From G963678445 sp963678445 (lineage in GTDB: Bacteria; Hydrogenedentota; Hydrogenedentia; Hydrogenedentales; G963678445), in assembly GCA_963678445.1 (NCBI GenBank), contig OY782877.1, positions 620,001 to 684,000 on the forward strand: 64,000 nucleotides of DNA, read 5' to 3'. The position numbers and the translations under genes were made by a program. Shown here in pieces: positions 33,657-42,713 of this stretch (position 1 is the stretch's first letter; each line of letters starts with the position of its first letter). A model generated the notes under the pieces. That model was given only the letters and a program-made list of their open reading frames with translations. It did not search any database and was not told the DNA's origin.

Positions 33657-35686
33657 ATACCCGAATCGCCTATACCATTCTCAAAAAGGAACTGCTCGAC
33701 ACGCTACGCGACAAGCGCACATTATTGATGATGGTCGGTGTCCCTATTTTACTCTACCCGGCACTCACCCTGCTCGGCTTCCAGGTCGCAATGGTGCACC
33801 AAAGTCAGCTCGAAGCCGACAACTCACGCGTGGCCATTGTTGCCGATCAACCTGCACCCATCGAAATGTGCCTGAGCGAGGTGGAAAAAGTAACCGTAAT
33901 CGACGTTGACGATCCGAAAACGGCGCTGAATGAACTCGCGCTGGACGCCTACATTGTTGCCACAGGCGATCTGGAACAACCTCTCTCGCAAGACGATACC
34001 ATCGACCTGGAAATACGCTACGACACCACAGAGATGCGATCTCTGGAAGCGCTCAGCCGACTGGAAGATGCTTTTCGGGATTGGGACTGGGATTTACTCC
34101 GGACACGGCTTAAACGCGTCGATTTACCCGAAAGTTTCGTACAACCGCTCCGCATACAAAGCATCAACATGGCCCCACCTCAAAAAACTACCGGCTCCTT
34201 TTTAGGCATGTTACTCCCCCTGCTGCTCATAGTCACCATCGCCCTGGGCGCATTCTATCCCGCCGTCGATCTTACCGCAGGAGAGAAAGAGCGCGGCACC
34301 TTTGAAACGCTCCTTTCCACTCCCGTATCCAAACTGGAAATCATCACCGGAAAATTTCTCACCGTTTTCCTGCTCTCCCTCTGCACGGGACTACTCAACC
34401 TGATTAGCATGGGGCTCACCTTCTCCGTCATCTTCGCACAACTCAAATCCACGCTCCCCGCTGAAATGGAAGCGGTCTTCGATCTCCCCCTTATGGTCTT
34501 CCCCGCCCTGGTGCTTACCCTCATCCCCCTGACATTGCTAATTTCCGCGGTCATGATCTCCGTCGCCGTACTCGCACGCAGTTTCAAAGAAGCCCAAAAC
34601 TACCTTACCCCCCTTTTCCTGCTACTCATGCTACCTGCCTTTGCCAGCGTCTCCCCCGGCATACGCCTGACCCCCCTCCTGCAATTCACCCCTATCGCTA
34701 ACGTCGCCCTGCTCTTCAAGGCGCTCATGGTCGGCCAGGCCGATGCCGAAGCTGTATTCGTCGTTATCCTCAGCACCAGTCTCTACGCCATACTCGCTCT
34801 TTGGGGAGCAACCTGGCTCTTCCAACGCGAGGAGATCATTCTCTCCGAGGAAAAAGGCATCCCCATCACACTACGACGCAACGCATTCACCCCCCGCACC
34901 ACGCTCACCCCAGGCAGTGCAACCGCCCTATACGCCTTCGTACTTCTCGCCATCTTCTACCTGGGCACCATCGCGCAACAACGCAATATCCTTCTTGGGC
35001 TCATCATGACCGAATGGGGACTTATATTCGCCCCCACATTCTTCTTCCTCTGGTTTACCCGCACCCGAATACGACAAAGCTTCCACCTGTTCCAGGCATC
35101 TCTCCTCGAATGGGCAAGCGTCATTCTGCTCAGCCCCGCTGTTATTCTGCTCACCATGCAAATCGGTCTCTGGAACAGCAAAATACTCCCCCTGCCTGCC
35201 GGTTACGAAGAAGCCTTTGGACAACTCTTCGCCTGGGGAGATACCAACGCTGGCCTTATCCTACTCCTCTTCGTCGTAGCCCTCTCCCCCGCCATCTGCG
35301 AAGAACTTCTTTTTCGCGGCGCACTCCTTTCCAGCTTCCGGCGCACCCGCCTTCCCGCCACCGTAAGCATTCTGCTGGTGGGTCTGCTCTTCGGACTCTT
35401 TCACCTCAGCATCCATCGCCTCCTCCCCACCGCAGCCATGGGCGTTATGCTCACCTGGATTACCTGGCGCACCGGCTCCATCTTCCCCAGCATGCTCCTG
35501 CACGCACTCTCCAACAGCGCCGCAATCCTCATCGCCACGCGTAACTGTCCCGCCCTGCTAAACCGCTGGCTAGAACTGGAACACATCGAAGAAAACGGCC
35601 TTCCCCCCGGCATACTGAGCGGCGCCTTGCTGGTCATGGTATGTGGAGTGACCCTGCTGCACTACGCACATAAAAGGCGAAAATAG
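33653..35686 (+). CDS. NatB-type ABC-2 permease fused to CPBP intramembrane protease
   Basis: A 677-residue membrane protein in two parts. Residues 1 to about 400 are a NatB-like ABC-2 permease: one membrane helix, a large extracytoplasmic domain, then helices with LTAGEKERGTFETLLSTPVSKLEIITGK, a classic ABC-2 signature. Residues of about 420-677 form a CPBP (CAAX protease and bacteriocin-processing) domain with the catalytic EELLFRGALLSSFRR, FGLFHLSIHR and a later N-containing helix (LHALSNSAA). Both active-site parts look intact. Similar fusions are known in several phyla; the protease substrate is unknown. Confidence 0.85.
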   Translation: MNTRIAYTILKKELLDTLRDKRTLLMMVGVPILLYPALTLLGFQVAMVHQSQLEADNSRVAIVADQPAPIEMCLSEVEKVTVIDVDDPKTALNELALDAYIVATGDLEQPLSQDDTIDLEIRYDTTEMRSLEALSRLEDAFRDWDWDLLRTRLKRVDLPESFVQPLRIQSINMAPPQKTTGSFLGMLLPLLLIVTIALGAFYPAVDLTAGEKERGTFETLLSTPVSKLEIITGKFLTVFLLSLCTGLLNLISMGLTFSVIFAQLKSTLPAEMEAVFDLPLMVFPALVLTLIPLTLLISAVMISVAVLARSFKEAQNYLTPLFLLLMLPAFASVSPGIRLTPLLQFTPIANVALLFKALMVGQADAEAVFVVILSTSLYAILALWGATWLFQREEIILSEEKGIPITLRRNAFTPRTTLTPGSATALYAFVLLAIFYLGTIAQQRNILLGLIMTEWGLIFAPTFFFLWFTRTRIRQSFHLFQASLLEWASVILLSPAVILLTMQIGLWNSKILPLPAGYEEAFGQLFAWGDTNAGLILLLFVVALSPAICEELLFRGALLSSFRRTRLPATVSILLVGLLFGLFHLSIHRLLPTAAMGVMLTWITWRTGSIFPSMLLHALSNSAAILIATRNCPALLNRWLELEHIEENGLPPGILSGALLVMVCGVTLLHYAHKRRK

Positions 35687-35691
35687 CCACT

Positions 35692-35728
35692 AAAAAAAAG
35701 GGAGCGCTTTTTAAAAAGCGCTCCCTTT
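35692..35728. terminator. bidirectional terminator
   Basis: A perfect 26-bp palindrome, GGGAGCGCTTTTT/AAAAAGCGCTCCC (35700-35725). Eight A's precede it (a U tract for minus-strand transcripts from 35749) and TTT follows it. It serves the convergent permease and isomerase genes. Confidence 0.9.
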
Positions 35729-35748
35729 CAAAACATCTACAATAGCGG

Positions 35749-36603
35749 TTACAGATCCAACACCTTATCCATACGTGCAGCAACGTCCGCTAAACGTGCA
35801 CGATCGCCCCCCGCCACCTCCGCTGTCGCCCAGCCCGTATACCCGATTTCGTTCAAGGCATTGCGCACCGCTTTCCAATCGACACTACCATCACCAATCT
35901 TCACATCAAAGCCCTTCCAAAGGCCTTCATCATTCTGCTTCTTGCGGCTGTATTCTTTAATGTCAAGCTTTTTAATCCGCGGCCCCAACGCCGTAATCCA
36001 ATGTTCCGGCCAGGCAAAACGAACCACATTCCCCACATCAAAATACGCGCCTACCCACTCACTCTCCAGCTCATCCAGATAGCGCGCCATTTCCAGCGGA
36101 CTCAGCAGAAAATTATTCCACACATTCTCCACCAACAACATCACCTTCTTTTCCGCCGCATACGGAATTGCTTCCCGGATCGTCTGCTGCGTCGCCTTAT
36201 AGTTGTCCGCATACGAATTATTTTCATCGACACGTCCCGCAACCAGCAACACCGACGACGAACCATACAAAACCGCACGATCGACCGCCGCAGGAATATC
36301 CTTTACCGAACCCAACACCACGCCGTGAATCGGCAAGCCCGTTTTCTGGCTTGCCTCCAGCATCTCCTGTGGGTCCACCTTCTCCGCAGACCGGGGTTCG
36401 ACACCGTCATAGCCCAGCTCCTTCAACATCGTGAACTTCTCCAGTATCGATCCTGATTCCCGTATCATATTGTACTTCACCGCCTTCTTGATCTTCCCGG
36501 TGAAAGCACCTGCCGCCACCCCCTGGCCAGGCAAGGTCGCCGCTACTCCTGCGGCCGCAGTCGCTGCCAAAAAAGCACGTCGCGTCATATCCAACTTCGC
36601 CAT
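35749..36603 (-). CDS. Tat-exported sugar phosphate isomerase/epimerase-like protein
   Basis: A 284-residue xylose-isomerase-like TIM barrel. A twin-arginine signal (MTRRAFLAATAAAGVAATLPGQGVAA) leads into EKFTMLKELGYDGVEPRSAEKVDPQEM. Metal-ligand-like residues follow in LLVENVWNNFLLSP (Glu), WVGAYFDVGNVV (Asp) and RIKKLDIKEY (Asp). The Tat signal suggests a cofactor- or metal-loaded periplasmic enzyme. It lies 51 bp after a Tat-exported Gfo/Idh/MocA oxidoreductase, a pairing common in PVC genomes, so the two probably process the same sugar or sugar acid. Confidence 0.85.
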   Translation of the reverse strand: MAKLDMTRRAFLAATAAAGVAATLPGQGVAAGAFTGKIKKAVKYNMIRESGSILEKFTMLKELGYDGVEPRSAEKVDPQEMLEASQKTGLPIHGVVLGSVKDIPAAVDRAVLYGSSSVLLVAGRVDENNSYADNYKATQQTIREAIPYAAEKKVMLLVENVWNNFLLSPLEMARYLDELESEWVGAYFDVGNVVRFAWPEHWITALGPRIKKLDIKEYSRKKQNDEGLWKGFDVKIGDGSVDWKAVRNALNEIGYTGWATAEVAGGDRARLADVAARMDKVLDL

Positions 36604-36654
36604 ACCGTTTCTCCTCTCTCAAGTTACCTTCTCAAAAACAGGTTTCGTGCGAAA

Positions 36655-37959
36655 TCAGACAAACGGCGTTACCCCAGGCACCGGAACCGGTCGCTGCTCA
36701 ATGTCGCCCCATTCCAACTTCTCAGGGAAGAGATCCAGCGTCGAATTCAGCACCTCCTCACGCGTCAATGCCTTACCCGTATAGGCCGACATACGGCCCA
36801 TGATCGCCATCAAGGTGCTGTTGCACATATAGTCGCCATTATTGATGGCCTCACCCGTTCGGATTGCCTTGAAGAGGGCGTCGTGTTCATTCTGATACAT
36901 ATCGTCCTTCTTGTCCGACGTCCATTCCCACACATCGCCATCACGTCGCACAATACGATGCTGCTGTATTTCTACGACACCTTCCGTACCAAAAACATTA
37001 TCCTCCACCCGCGTGCTGGTGCTTTCCCACTGCCGGCACGAGGTATGCGCGCGCACCCCATTTTCCCATTCATAGGTGCAATTAAAGTGATCATACACAT
37101 TGCCATACTTAGGCGCGGTACGCACTGCACGTCCGCCACTGGCCATCACCTTAGCCGGACATTCATTCTTCATCGCCCACACCAATTTATCCAGACTATG
37201 GATATGTTGCTCATTGATATGGTCGCCCGAAAGCCAATCGAAATAGATCCAGTTGCGCATCTGATATTCCATCTGGCTCCACTTCGGATTACTGCCCTTA
37301 TGCCAAAGGCCGCCTGTATTGTAATAGCACTCCATGTTGATAATATCGCCCACAGCGCCTTCATGTAAGCGTTTGATGGTTTCCTGCTTGGCGAATTGAT
37401 AGCGGTAACACAGCCCGGAGACCAACGCCAACTGCTTCTGACGCGCCATTTCCACCGCTTCAAGCACCATACGCAAGCCCGGCGCATCTACCGCCACAGG
37501 CTTTTCACAGAAAATGTGTTTGCCCGCTTCAATAGCTGCCTTGAGATGGCGCGGACGGAACCCGGGAGGCGCAGCCATCACCACCACATCTACCGAATCG
37601 ATTACCTTCTGATACGCATCAAAGCCATCGAACATATGTTCAGAATCGACCACCACCCGATCCGCAATTTCCGACGATTTCAGCTTCGCCAGGCTTTCCT
37701 CGGCCCGATCCATGAATGCATCGCCCAACGCGACAAGCTTCGCTTTAGGGTCCGCCAGGATAGCTTGCCGAACAGCCCCCGTGCCGCGTCCACCACAGCC
37801 AATCAGACCGACGCGCAGTTCATCACTCGAATTCACCGCTGCAAGGGCGCGTTTCGAACCAGCCTGCCGTGTCAATGCTCCTGCGACAACCGCCGCCCCC
37901 GCACTCTGCATAAACGCCCGCCGCGTTTGCTCACCACACAAAGAAGCTTTCTTCTCCAT
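36655..37959 (-). CDS. Tat-exported Gfo/Idh/MocA oxidoreductase
   Basis: A 434-residue NAD(P)-dependent sugar/inositol oxidoreductase. It has a twin-arginine signal (QTRRAFMQSAGAAVVAGALTRQAG), a Rossmann segment VGLIGCGGRGTGAV, VVMAAPPGFRP and the cofactor/substrate motif HIFCEKPVAVDAPG (the EKP signature). The second half carries the alpha/beta domain with YNTGGLWHKG and HINEQHIHSLD. ATG at 37959 follows AGGAAAGG. It probably forms an operon with the isomerase-like gene downstream. The substrate cannot be read from sequence. Confidence 0.9.
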   Translation of the reverse strand: MEKKASLCGEQTRRAFMQSAGAAVVAGALTRQAGSKRALAAVNSSDELRVGLIGCGGRGTGAVRQAILADPKAKLVALGDAFMDRAEESLAKLKSSEIADRVVVDSEHMFDGFDAYQKVIDSVDVVVMAAPPGFRPRHLKAAIEAGKHIFCEKPVAVDAPGLRMVLEAVEMARQKQLALVSGLCYRYQFAKQETIKRLHEGAVGDIINMECYYNTGGLWHKGSNPKWSQMEYQMRNWIYFDWLSGDHINEQHIHSLDKLVWAMKNECPAKVMASGGRAVRTAPKYGNVYDHFNCTYEWENGVRAHTSCRQWESTSTRVEDNVFGTEGVVEIQQHRIVRRDGDVWEWTSDKKDDMYQNEHDALFKAIRTGEAINNGDYMCNSTLMAIMGRMSAYTGKALTREEVLNSTLDLFPEKLEWGDIEQRPVPVPGVTPFV

Positions 37960-38035
37960 CTCATATCCTTTCCTGAAATCTAAGAAAATTCCCCAACCGA
38001 ATAATAGTAACGATTGCGTTTTTGTGGTCGCTTTC

Positions 38036-38049
38036 CCGATTTAAATCGG
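38036..38049. promoter_or_regulatory. perfect 14-bp palindrome, candidate operator
   Basis: CCGATTTAAATCGG lies 77 bp upstream of the Tat oxidoreductase start. It has no T run and is too short for a terminator, so a dimeric regulator site is possible. Confidence 0.3.
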
Positions 38050-38062
38050 TGTTCAGCCATGC

Positions 38063-38083
38063 CGATACTGTGTGTCAGTATCG
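38063..38083. other. hairpin, weak terminator candidate
   Basis: CGATACTG and CAGTATCG pair with a 5-nt loop, just downstream of the stop of the minus-strand gene at 38102. No T run follows, so termination here would be inefficient or rho-assisted. Confidence 0.35.
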
Positions 38084-38101
38084 TTGAAGTACACATAGAA
38101 T

Positions 38102-39040
38102 TCAACTTGCCGAATAGTCCACCTCACGTTGCAGCGTACGCAAGTCAGCCTCTCCCTTTATTAAACGCCATCCGTCCTTCTCCGGCGCATAGGGATAGGT
38201 CGATACCATCACCCCCCCATACGACAACGCTTTTGCGTATATACGTCCAGAGCTATCGGCCAGAAAGGTCAGTACCCCCGTTTCCCCATAGCGCTGCGCC
38301 CCCGCAACCAATGCCCAGTGCGTTGACATGTTTAGGTCCATCGTTTCACCTGACGCCTCCTGCTGCGTATACAAAAACTCAAAATAATAGCCATCAAGCG
38401 CTGTGGAATAGTTCATTGCAAACGCCAACGACTTGGGCAACAAGCGCGTCTTCACCGGTCGCACCTGCCCGTCTACCGTTTGCCAGAGATGTGGCAAAAA
38501 CAATGCATACGTCTTTATCCCGTCCCCATCCCAATCCTTGTTCTTGTATTTTTCCTGCGCCTCTCCAATACGCAACAGCGCCGCATATGCCTTTTGCTCA
38601 TTGCGCTGCATCTCCGCTGGTCCGGGTTTACGTGGAGCGCGATTGAGCTGCATCCATTGATACGCCGCCCATAGCATGGCCAGCGTGATCAATCCCGTCA
38701 ACGTCCAACTGACAATACGTGCCGGAAGCGGGCGCGTATCCGGTCCTAAAGGCGTACGCGGTGCTGGTGGGGTCCACTCGCCCCGCCAGCGTCGCCCTAT
38801 CTCAAAACCGATCACATTCAAAAACGCAGCCAGCGCCCATCCATCGGCACGCCCCATTGCCAGCGCACGCGACTCAATCGCATACATCAGCAACACGGTG
38901 CCCACCATACCCGTAAAAAGTGCCACCAACAGGGAAAACTCCGAAATCCCTTGTACTACAAGCCAAATCAATGTTCCCCATTGAATCAGCACGCCGCCCC
39001 CTCCCGCCAAATAGTATCGTAATGAATCTTTAGGCTTCAT
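38102..39040 (-). CDS. membrane protein of unknown function, DUF2950-like C-terminus
   Basis: A 312-residue protein. Residues of about 10-75 form two or three membrane segments (LIQWGTLIWLVVQGI, LVALFTGMVGTVLLMYAI), and a further helix lies near 110-130 (IVSWTLTGLITLAMLWAAYQW). The C-terminal domain, with AYAALLRIGEAQEKYKNKDWDGDGIKTYA, GYYFEFLYTQQ and LTFLADSSGRIYAKALSYGG, resembles DUF2950 or the globular heads of pilin-like proteins in PVC bacteria. Not recognised beyond that. GAGGAGGG precedes the ATG. Not obviously linked to guaA upstream, from which a terminator separates it. Confidence 0.6.
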   Translation of the reverse strand: MKPKDSLRYYLAGGGGVLIQWGTLIWLVVQGISEFSLLVALFTGMVGTVLLMYAIESRALAMGRADGWALAAFLNVIGFEIGRRWRGEWTPPAPRTPLGPDTRPLPARIVSWTLTGLITLAMLWAAYQWMQLNRAPRKPGPAEMQRNEQKAYAALLRIGEAQEKYKNKDWDGDGIKTYALFLPHLWQTVDGQVRPVKTRLLPKSLAFAMNYSTALDGYYFEFLYTQQEASGETMDLNMSTHWALVAGAQRYGETGVLTFLADSSGRIYAKALSYGGVMVSTYPYAPEKDGWRLIKGEADLRTLQREVDYSAS

Positions 39041-39059
39041 TGTTCACAGCCCTCCTCAC

Positions 39060-39092
39060 AAAAAAGCGCCCGAAACAAGTTTCAGGCGCTTC
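39060..39092 (-). terminator. terminator of the guaBA operon
   Basis: AGCGCC-c-GAAAC and GTTTC-a-GGCGCT (39065-39090) pair, followed on the minus strand by a U tract. It lies 18 bp after the guaA stop. Confidence 0.88.
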
Positions 39093-39109
39093 TAAAAATA
39101 CTTCAATGT

Positions 39110-40657
39110 CTACTCCCACTCAATGGTGCCCGGGGGCTTGGAAGTAATATCGTAAAGTACCCGGTTAATGTGTTTAACCTGGTTACAGATCCGATTCGCA
39201 ATACGTTGCAACACCTCGGGTGGGAAACGGTACCAATCCGCTGTCATGGCATCTTCAGAGGTCACTGCACGCAAGCTACAAACTTCTTCATACGTTCGCT
39301 CATCGCCCTGCACGCCTACACTGCGTACCGGCAGTAGACAAACAAGCGCCTGCCAGATTTCGTCGTAGAGACCGGCCGCTTTAATCTCATCAATAAAGAT
39401 AGCATCGGCATCGCGCAAGGTATCAAGACGTTCCCGGGTAATCTCACCCACGCAACGCACCCCCAGACCAGGACCCGGGAATGGATGGCGGCCAACAATC
39501 TCTTCCGGCAGCCCCAATTCACGACCCAAGGCCCGTACTTCGTCCTTGAACAGCTCCCGCAACGGCTCCAAAAGTTCCAGATTCATTTTTTCCGGAAGCC
39601 CACCCACGTTGTGGTGGCTTTTGATGGTGACCGAAGGGCCGCCTGTGGCGGATATCGATTCGATCACATCGGGATACAGCGTGCCCTGCGCCAGAAAATC
39701 CATATGGCCCAAGCGCGTCGCCTCCTGCTCAAAAACATCGATAAAGACTTTTCCAATAGCTTTGCGTTTTTGTTCCGGTTCTGAAATACCGTGCAAAGCA
39801 TCCAGGAAACGGTCCTCCGCATCGGCATAATCCAGATTGATGTGGAAATTATCACGGAATACATGCTGCACCAAATCGGCTTCGCCCTTGCGCAGCAATC
39901 CATTATTCACAAAAACACAGGTCAGATTGTCGCCAATGGCCTTGTGGATCAACACTGCGGCAACGCTGGAATCCACCCCGCCGCTCAGACCACACAACAC
40001 CTTCTTGTCGCCGACCTTGTCCCGGATTTCCTGAATAGCGACATCCACAAACGAACCCATGTTCCAGTTGGGTGCGCAGCCGCAGATGGTGTGCACAAAA
40101 TTGCCCAGGATTTTTTTACCCTGCAACGTGTGCACCACCTCGGGGTGGAACTGCACCCCGTAAAAATTCTTTTCCGTGTTGGCGATAACCGCATGCGGCG
40201 AATTTTCCGTTTGCCCGATGGTGGCAAAGCCTTGCGGCAACTGCGTGACGCGGTCGCCATGGCTCATCCACACCTGACTCTGCGCATCCACACCTGACAG
40301 AAATCCCGTCGTATCCTGATGCGTCAAATGGGCGATACCATATTCGCGTTCCTCGGCATGCTCCACACAGCCGCCAAGCATATCGGCGAAAAGCTGTACC
40401 CCGTAGCAAATTCCCAGGATGGGCAAGCCAAGCTGAAAGAGTGCCGGATCGGGCTTGGGGGCACCTTCATTATGCACACTGGAGGGTCCCCCGCTAAAAA
40501 TAATGCCGACGGGGTCCATCGCCTTCAATTCATCCGCACTGATGGTATACGGCACAATCAGGCTGTATACGTTGGCCTCGCGCACACGGCGAGCAATCAA
40601 TTTACTATATTGCGCACCAAAATCGAGTACGACAATCGGTCTTGCGATTTGTTCCAT
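39110..40657 (-). CDS. guaA: GMP synthase (glutamine-hydrolysing)
   Basis: Converts XMP to GMP. The 515-residue protein has a class I glutaminase domain (Cys in LGICYGVQLFADMLGG; His and Glu in FHPEVVHT), the ATP pyrophosphatase domain with the PP loop GLSGGVDSSVAAVL, and the GMPS dimerisation domain ending in PPGTIEWE. Normal length. It follows guaB by 9 bp, forming the standard guanine-nucleotide operon. Confidence 0.97.
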   Translation of the reverse strand: MEQIARPIVVLDFGAQYSKLIARRVREANVYSLIVPYTISADELKAMDPVGIIFSGGPSSVHNEGAPKPDPALFQLGLPILGICYGVQLFADMLGGCVEHAEEREYGIAHLTHQDTTGFLSGVDAQSQVWMSHGDRVTQLPQGFATIGQTENSPHAVIANTEKNFYGVQFHPEVVHTLQGKKILGNFVHTICGCAPNWNMGSFVDVAIQEIRDKVGDKKVLCGLSGGVDSSVAAVLIHKAIGDNLTCVFVNNGLLRKGEADLVQHVFRDNFHINLDYADAEDRFLDALHGISEPEQKRKAIGKVFIDVFEQEATRLGHMDFLAQGTLYPDVIESISATGGPSVTIKSHHNVGGLPEKMNLELLEPLRELFKDEVRALGRELGLPEEIVGRHPFPGPGLGVRCVGEITRERLDTLRDADAIFIDEIKAAGLYDEIWQALVCLLPVRSVGVQGDERTYEEVCSLRAVTSEDAMTADWYRFPPEVLQRIANRICNQVKHINRVLYDITSKPPGTIEWE

Positions 40658-40666
40658 TGAAATAGG

Positions 40667-42139
40667 TTACCTCGGAATCTGATAGTTAGGGGCGTCTTCG
40701 GTGATAGTAACATCATGCGGGTGGCTTTCCCGAAGTCCTGCCGCAGTAATTTGCACAAAATGCGGTTCACGTTGCATCGCAGCAATATCTTTACAACCAC
40801 AATACCCCATAGACGAACGCAAACCACCAATAAGTTGATGCACATAGTCAGCCAGGCTGCCACGATACGGTACACGCGCTTCGATACCTTCCGGCACCAG
40901 CTTCGTTGCTTCCGTATCAAACTGCATATACCGGGCCTTGCTGCCCCGTTGCATGGCCTTGATTGACCCCATGCCACGTACAACCTTGTACGTGCGTCCT
41001 TCATACAGTAATGTCTCGCCGGGACTTTCCTCCGTACCAGCGAACAAACTGCCAATCATACATGTATCTGCGCCAGCGGCAATCGCCTTGGCGATATCTC
41101 CGGAATATTTAATGCCGCCATCGGCAACCACAGGCACGCCGTGCTTTTGGCCTACTTCGCACACATCCATAACCGCCGTCAATTGCGGCACGCCCACACC
41201 CGCCACCACACGCGTCGTGCAAATGGAACCCGGGCCGACCCCCACCTTGACCGCGTCCACCCCGGCATCTATCAAATCCTGCGCTGCTTCCTTCGTCACC
41301 ACATTACCCGCAATAACCTGCGCATCCGGGAAGGCGTCTTTAATGCAGCGAATCGTCTCCGCCACCATCACCGAGTGGCCATGTGCACAGTCAATAACCA
41401 GCACATCCACCCCCGCTGTAAGAAGCGCCTCCGCGCGAGGCAGCTCCTCACGCCCAACGCCCAGCGCCGCCCCCACACAAAGACGTCCCCTGTCATCCGT
41501 GCAACGATTGGGAAAATCCCGCGCCTTGATAATATCTTTAATCGTCAACAGCCCCGCGAGCCTGCCACGCGTATCCACGATCGGCAACTTCTCGATGCGG
41601 TGCTTATGCAACAACCGCTTGGCCGCTTCCGGCGTCGTGCCCGGCGGCACCGTCACCAAACGCTCCTGAGGCGTCATCACCTCAGCGATTTTACGCGTAT
41701 AATCCTCTTCAAACCGCATATCGCGATTGGTCAGGATCCCCACCAACGTACCCACCTTATCCGTAATCGGCACCCCCGATACATGATAACGGGCCATCAG
41801 GTTTTCCGCGTCCTGCAACGTATGCTCCGGCGTAAGCGTAAACGGATCGCTAATGATCCCCGCTTGCGAACGCTTGACCCGATCCACTTCAGAAGCCTGA
41901 TCGTCGATCGACAGGTTCTTGTGAATTACGCCCAAGCCCCCCTCTTGCGCAATAGCAATCGCCAACCGCGCCTCGGTCACCGTATCCATCGCCGCACTGA
42001 TCAGCGGGATATTAAGCGTGAGCTTTCGCGTCAACCGGGTGCGCAGATCGACATCTCGTGGAAGGACATCCGAACGAGCTGGTCGCAATAACACATCGTC
42101 AAAAGATAAGCCTTTGGAAATTCTATCGTTGTTATCCAT
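40667..42139 (-). CDS. guaB: inosine-5'-monophosphate dehydrogenase
   Basis: Oxidises IMP to XMP with NAD, the first committed step of GMP synthesis. The 490-residue protein shows the TIM-barrel start SFDDVLLRPARSDVLP, two CBS domains in the middle (HVSGVPITDKVGTLVGILTNRD; IEKLPIVDTRGRLAGLLTIKD), the catalytic Cys loop GPGSICTTRVV and the mobile flap region before RVPYRGSLADYV. ATG at 42139 lies about 60 nt after a consensus promoter. Confidence 0.97.
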   Translation of the reverse strand: MDNNDRISKGLSFDDVLLRPARSDVLPRDVDLRTRLTRKLTLNIPLISAAMDTVTEARLAIAIAQEGGLGVIHKNLSIDDQASEVDRVKRSQAGIISDPFTLTPEHTLQDAENLMARYHVSGVPITDKVGTLVGILTNRDMRFEEDYTRKIAEVMTPQERLVTVPPGTTPEAAKRLLHKHRIEKLPIVDTRGRLAGLLTIKDIIKARDFPNRCTDDRGRLCVGAALGVGREELPRAEALLTAGVDVLVIDCAHGHSVMVAETIRCIKDAFPDAQVIAGNVVTKEAAQDLIDAGVDAVKVGVGPGSICTTRVVAGVGVPQLTAVMDVCEVGQKHGVPVVADGGIKYSGDIAKAIAAGADTCMIGSLFAGTEESPGETLLYEGRTYKVVRGMGSIKAMQRGSKARYMQFDTEATKLVPEGIEARVPYRGSLADYVHQLIGGLRSSMGYCGCKDIAAMQREPHFVQITAAGLRESHPHDVTITEDAPNYQIPR

Positions 42140-42202
42140 CGCGCCTCGCAGAAAATTGACCCATTATCCCAACCCGAAGACACGGCGACCTCCGGGGTCG
42201 GC

Positions 42203-42231
42203 ATTATAAAGAGGTAGCCGCGTATAGTCAA
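42203..42231 (-). promoter_or_regulatory. guaBA promoter (sigma70)
   Basis: On the minus strand TTGACT (42226-42231) and a perfect TATAAT (42203-42208) are separated by 17 bp. Confidence 0.85.
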
Positions 42232-42287
42232 AAAAATAACAGCGGCAGCGCCCTCATGCCGTTACGCAAGTATACGAATTTCACGCT

Positions 42288-42313
42288 AAAAAGGCCTTGT
42301 TTTCAAGCCTTTT
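42288..42313. other. orphan hairpin in the guaB-hydrolase intergenic region
   Basis: AAAAGG-C-TTG pairs with CAA-G-CCTTTT around a TTTT loop, with one bulge. It has terminator shape, but no gene ends here. The remaining sequence from 42232 to 42580 shows nothing I can assign. Confidence 0.35.
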
Positions 42314-42580
42314 CAACGCTCAAATCCAGAAGTCTATTGCTCTGAAATACAGCACTACCCAGATTTTTGTGGAAAATCTGAGTTAAGAAAATCTCGTATC
42401 AGCTCGGCATCCCCCTTCCGAAGCTCCCCGTCGACGCCTCACGCTATTTATGTCCATTGTAGCGAAAACGAGAACAAAGAGAAAAGTTTTTTGTTCCCTT
42501 TTCATCCCAAAAATTGAGATACTGAAACAACTGCAATATGCGCATAATAATCAAGTAAAGGGGAAACGCCCCTTCGAAAC

Positions 42581-42697
42581 GCCGCCCAGCGACCGCAAGG
42601 TGGCCAGCGCCACCGGCAATAGTTATGGTCTTATCAGCCCTGACCAAAGCAAAATGTTGTTTTTTATAACACTTTTCAGATTTCATTCACTACAGTA
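42581..42697 (+). repeat. family A repeat, copy A5
   Basis: A degraded hairpin 1 (GCCGCC CAGC GACCGC) is followed at once by an intact one: GGTGGC (42599-42604), loop CAGC, GCCACC (42609-42614). Hairpin 2 is TGGTC (42626-42630) with GACCA (42642-42646), then AAAGCAAAATG and the tail GTTTTTTATAACA, CTTTTCAGATTT. It ends just before the ribosome site of the next gene. Confidence 0.75.
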
Positions 42698-42713
42698 TAT
42701 TAAGGAAAGAATC

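Noticed and set aside
41141..42091. Plus-strand open frame of 316 codons opposite guaB
   Set aside because: Arg/His-rich shadow of guaB.
42450..42713. N-terminal extension of the alpha/beta hydrolase
   Set aside because: The open frame runs through a family A repeat; the signal peptide and ribosome site place the start at 42714.
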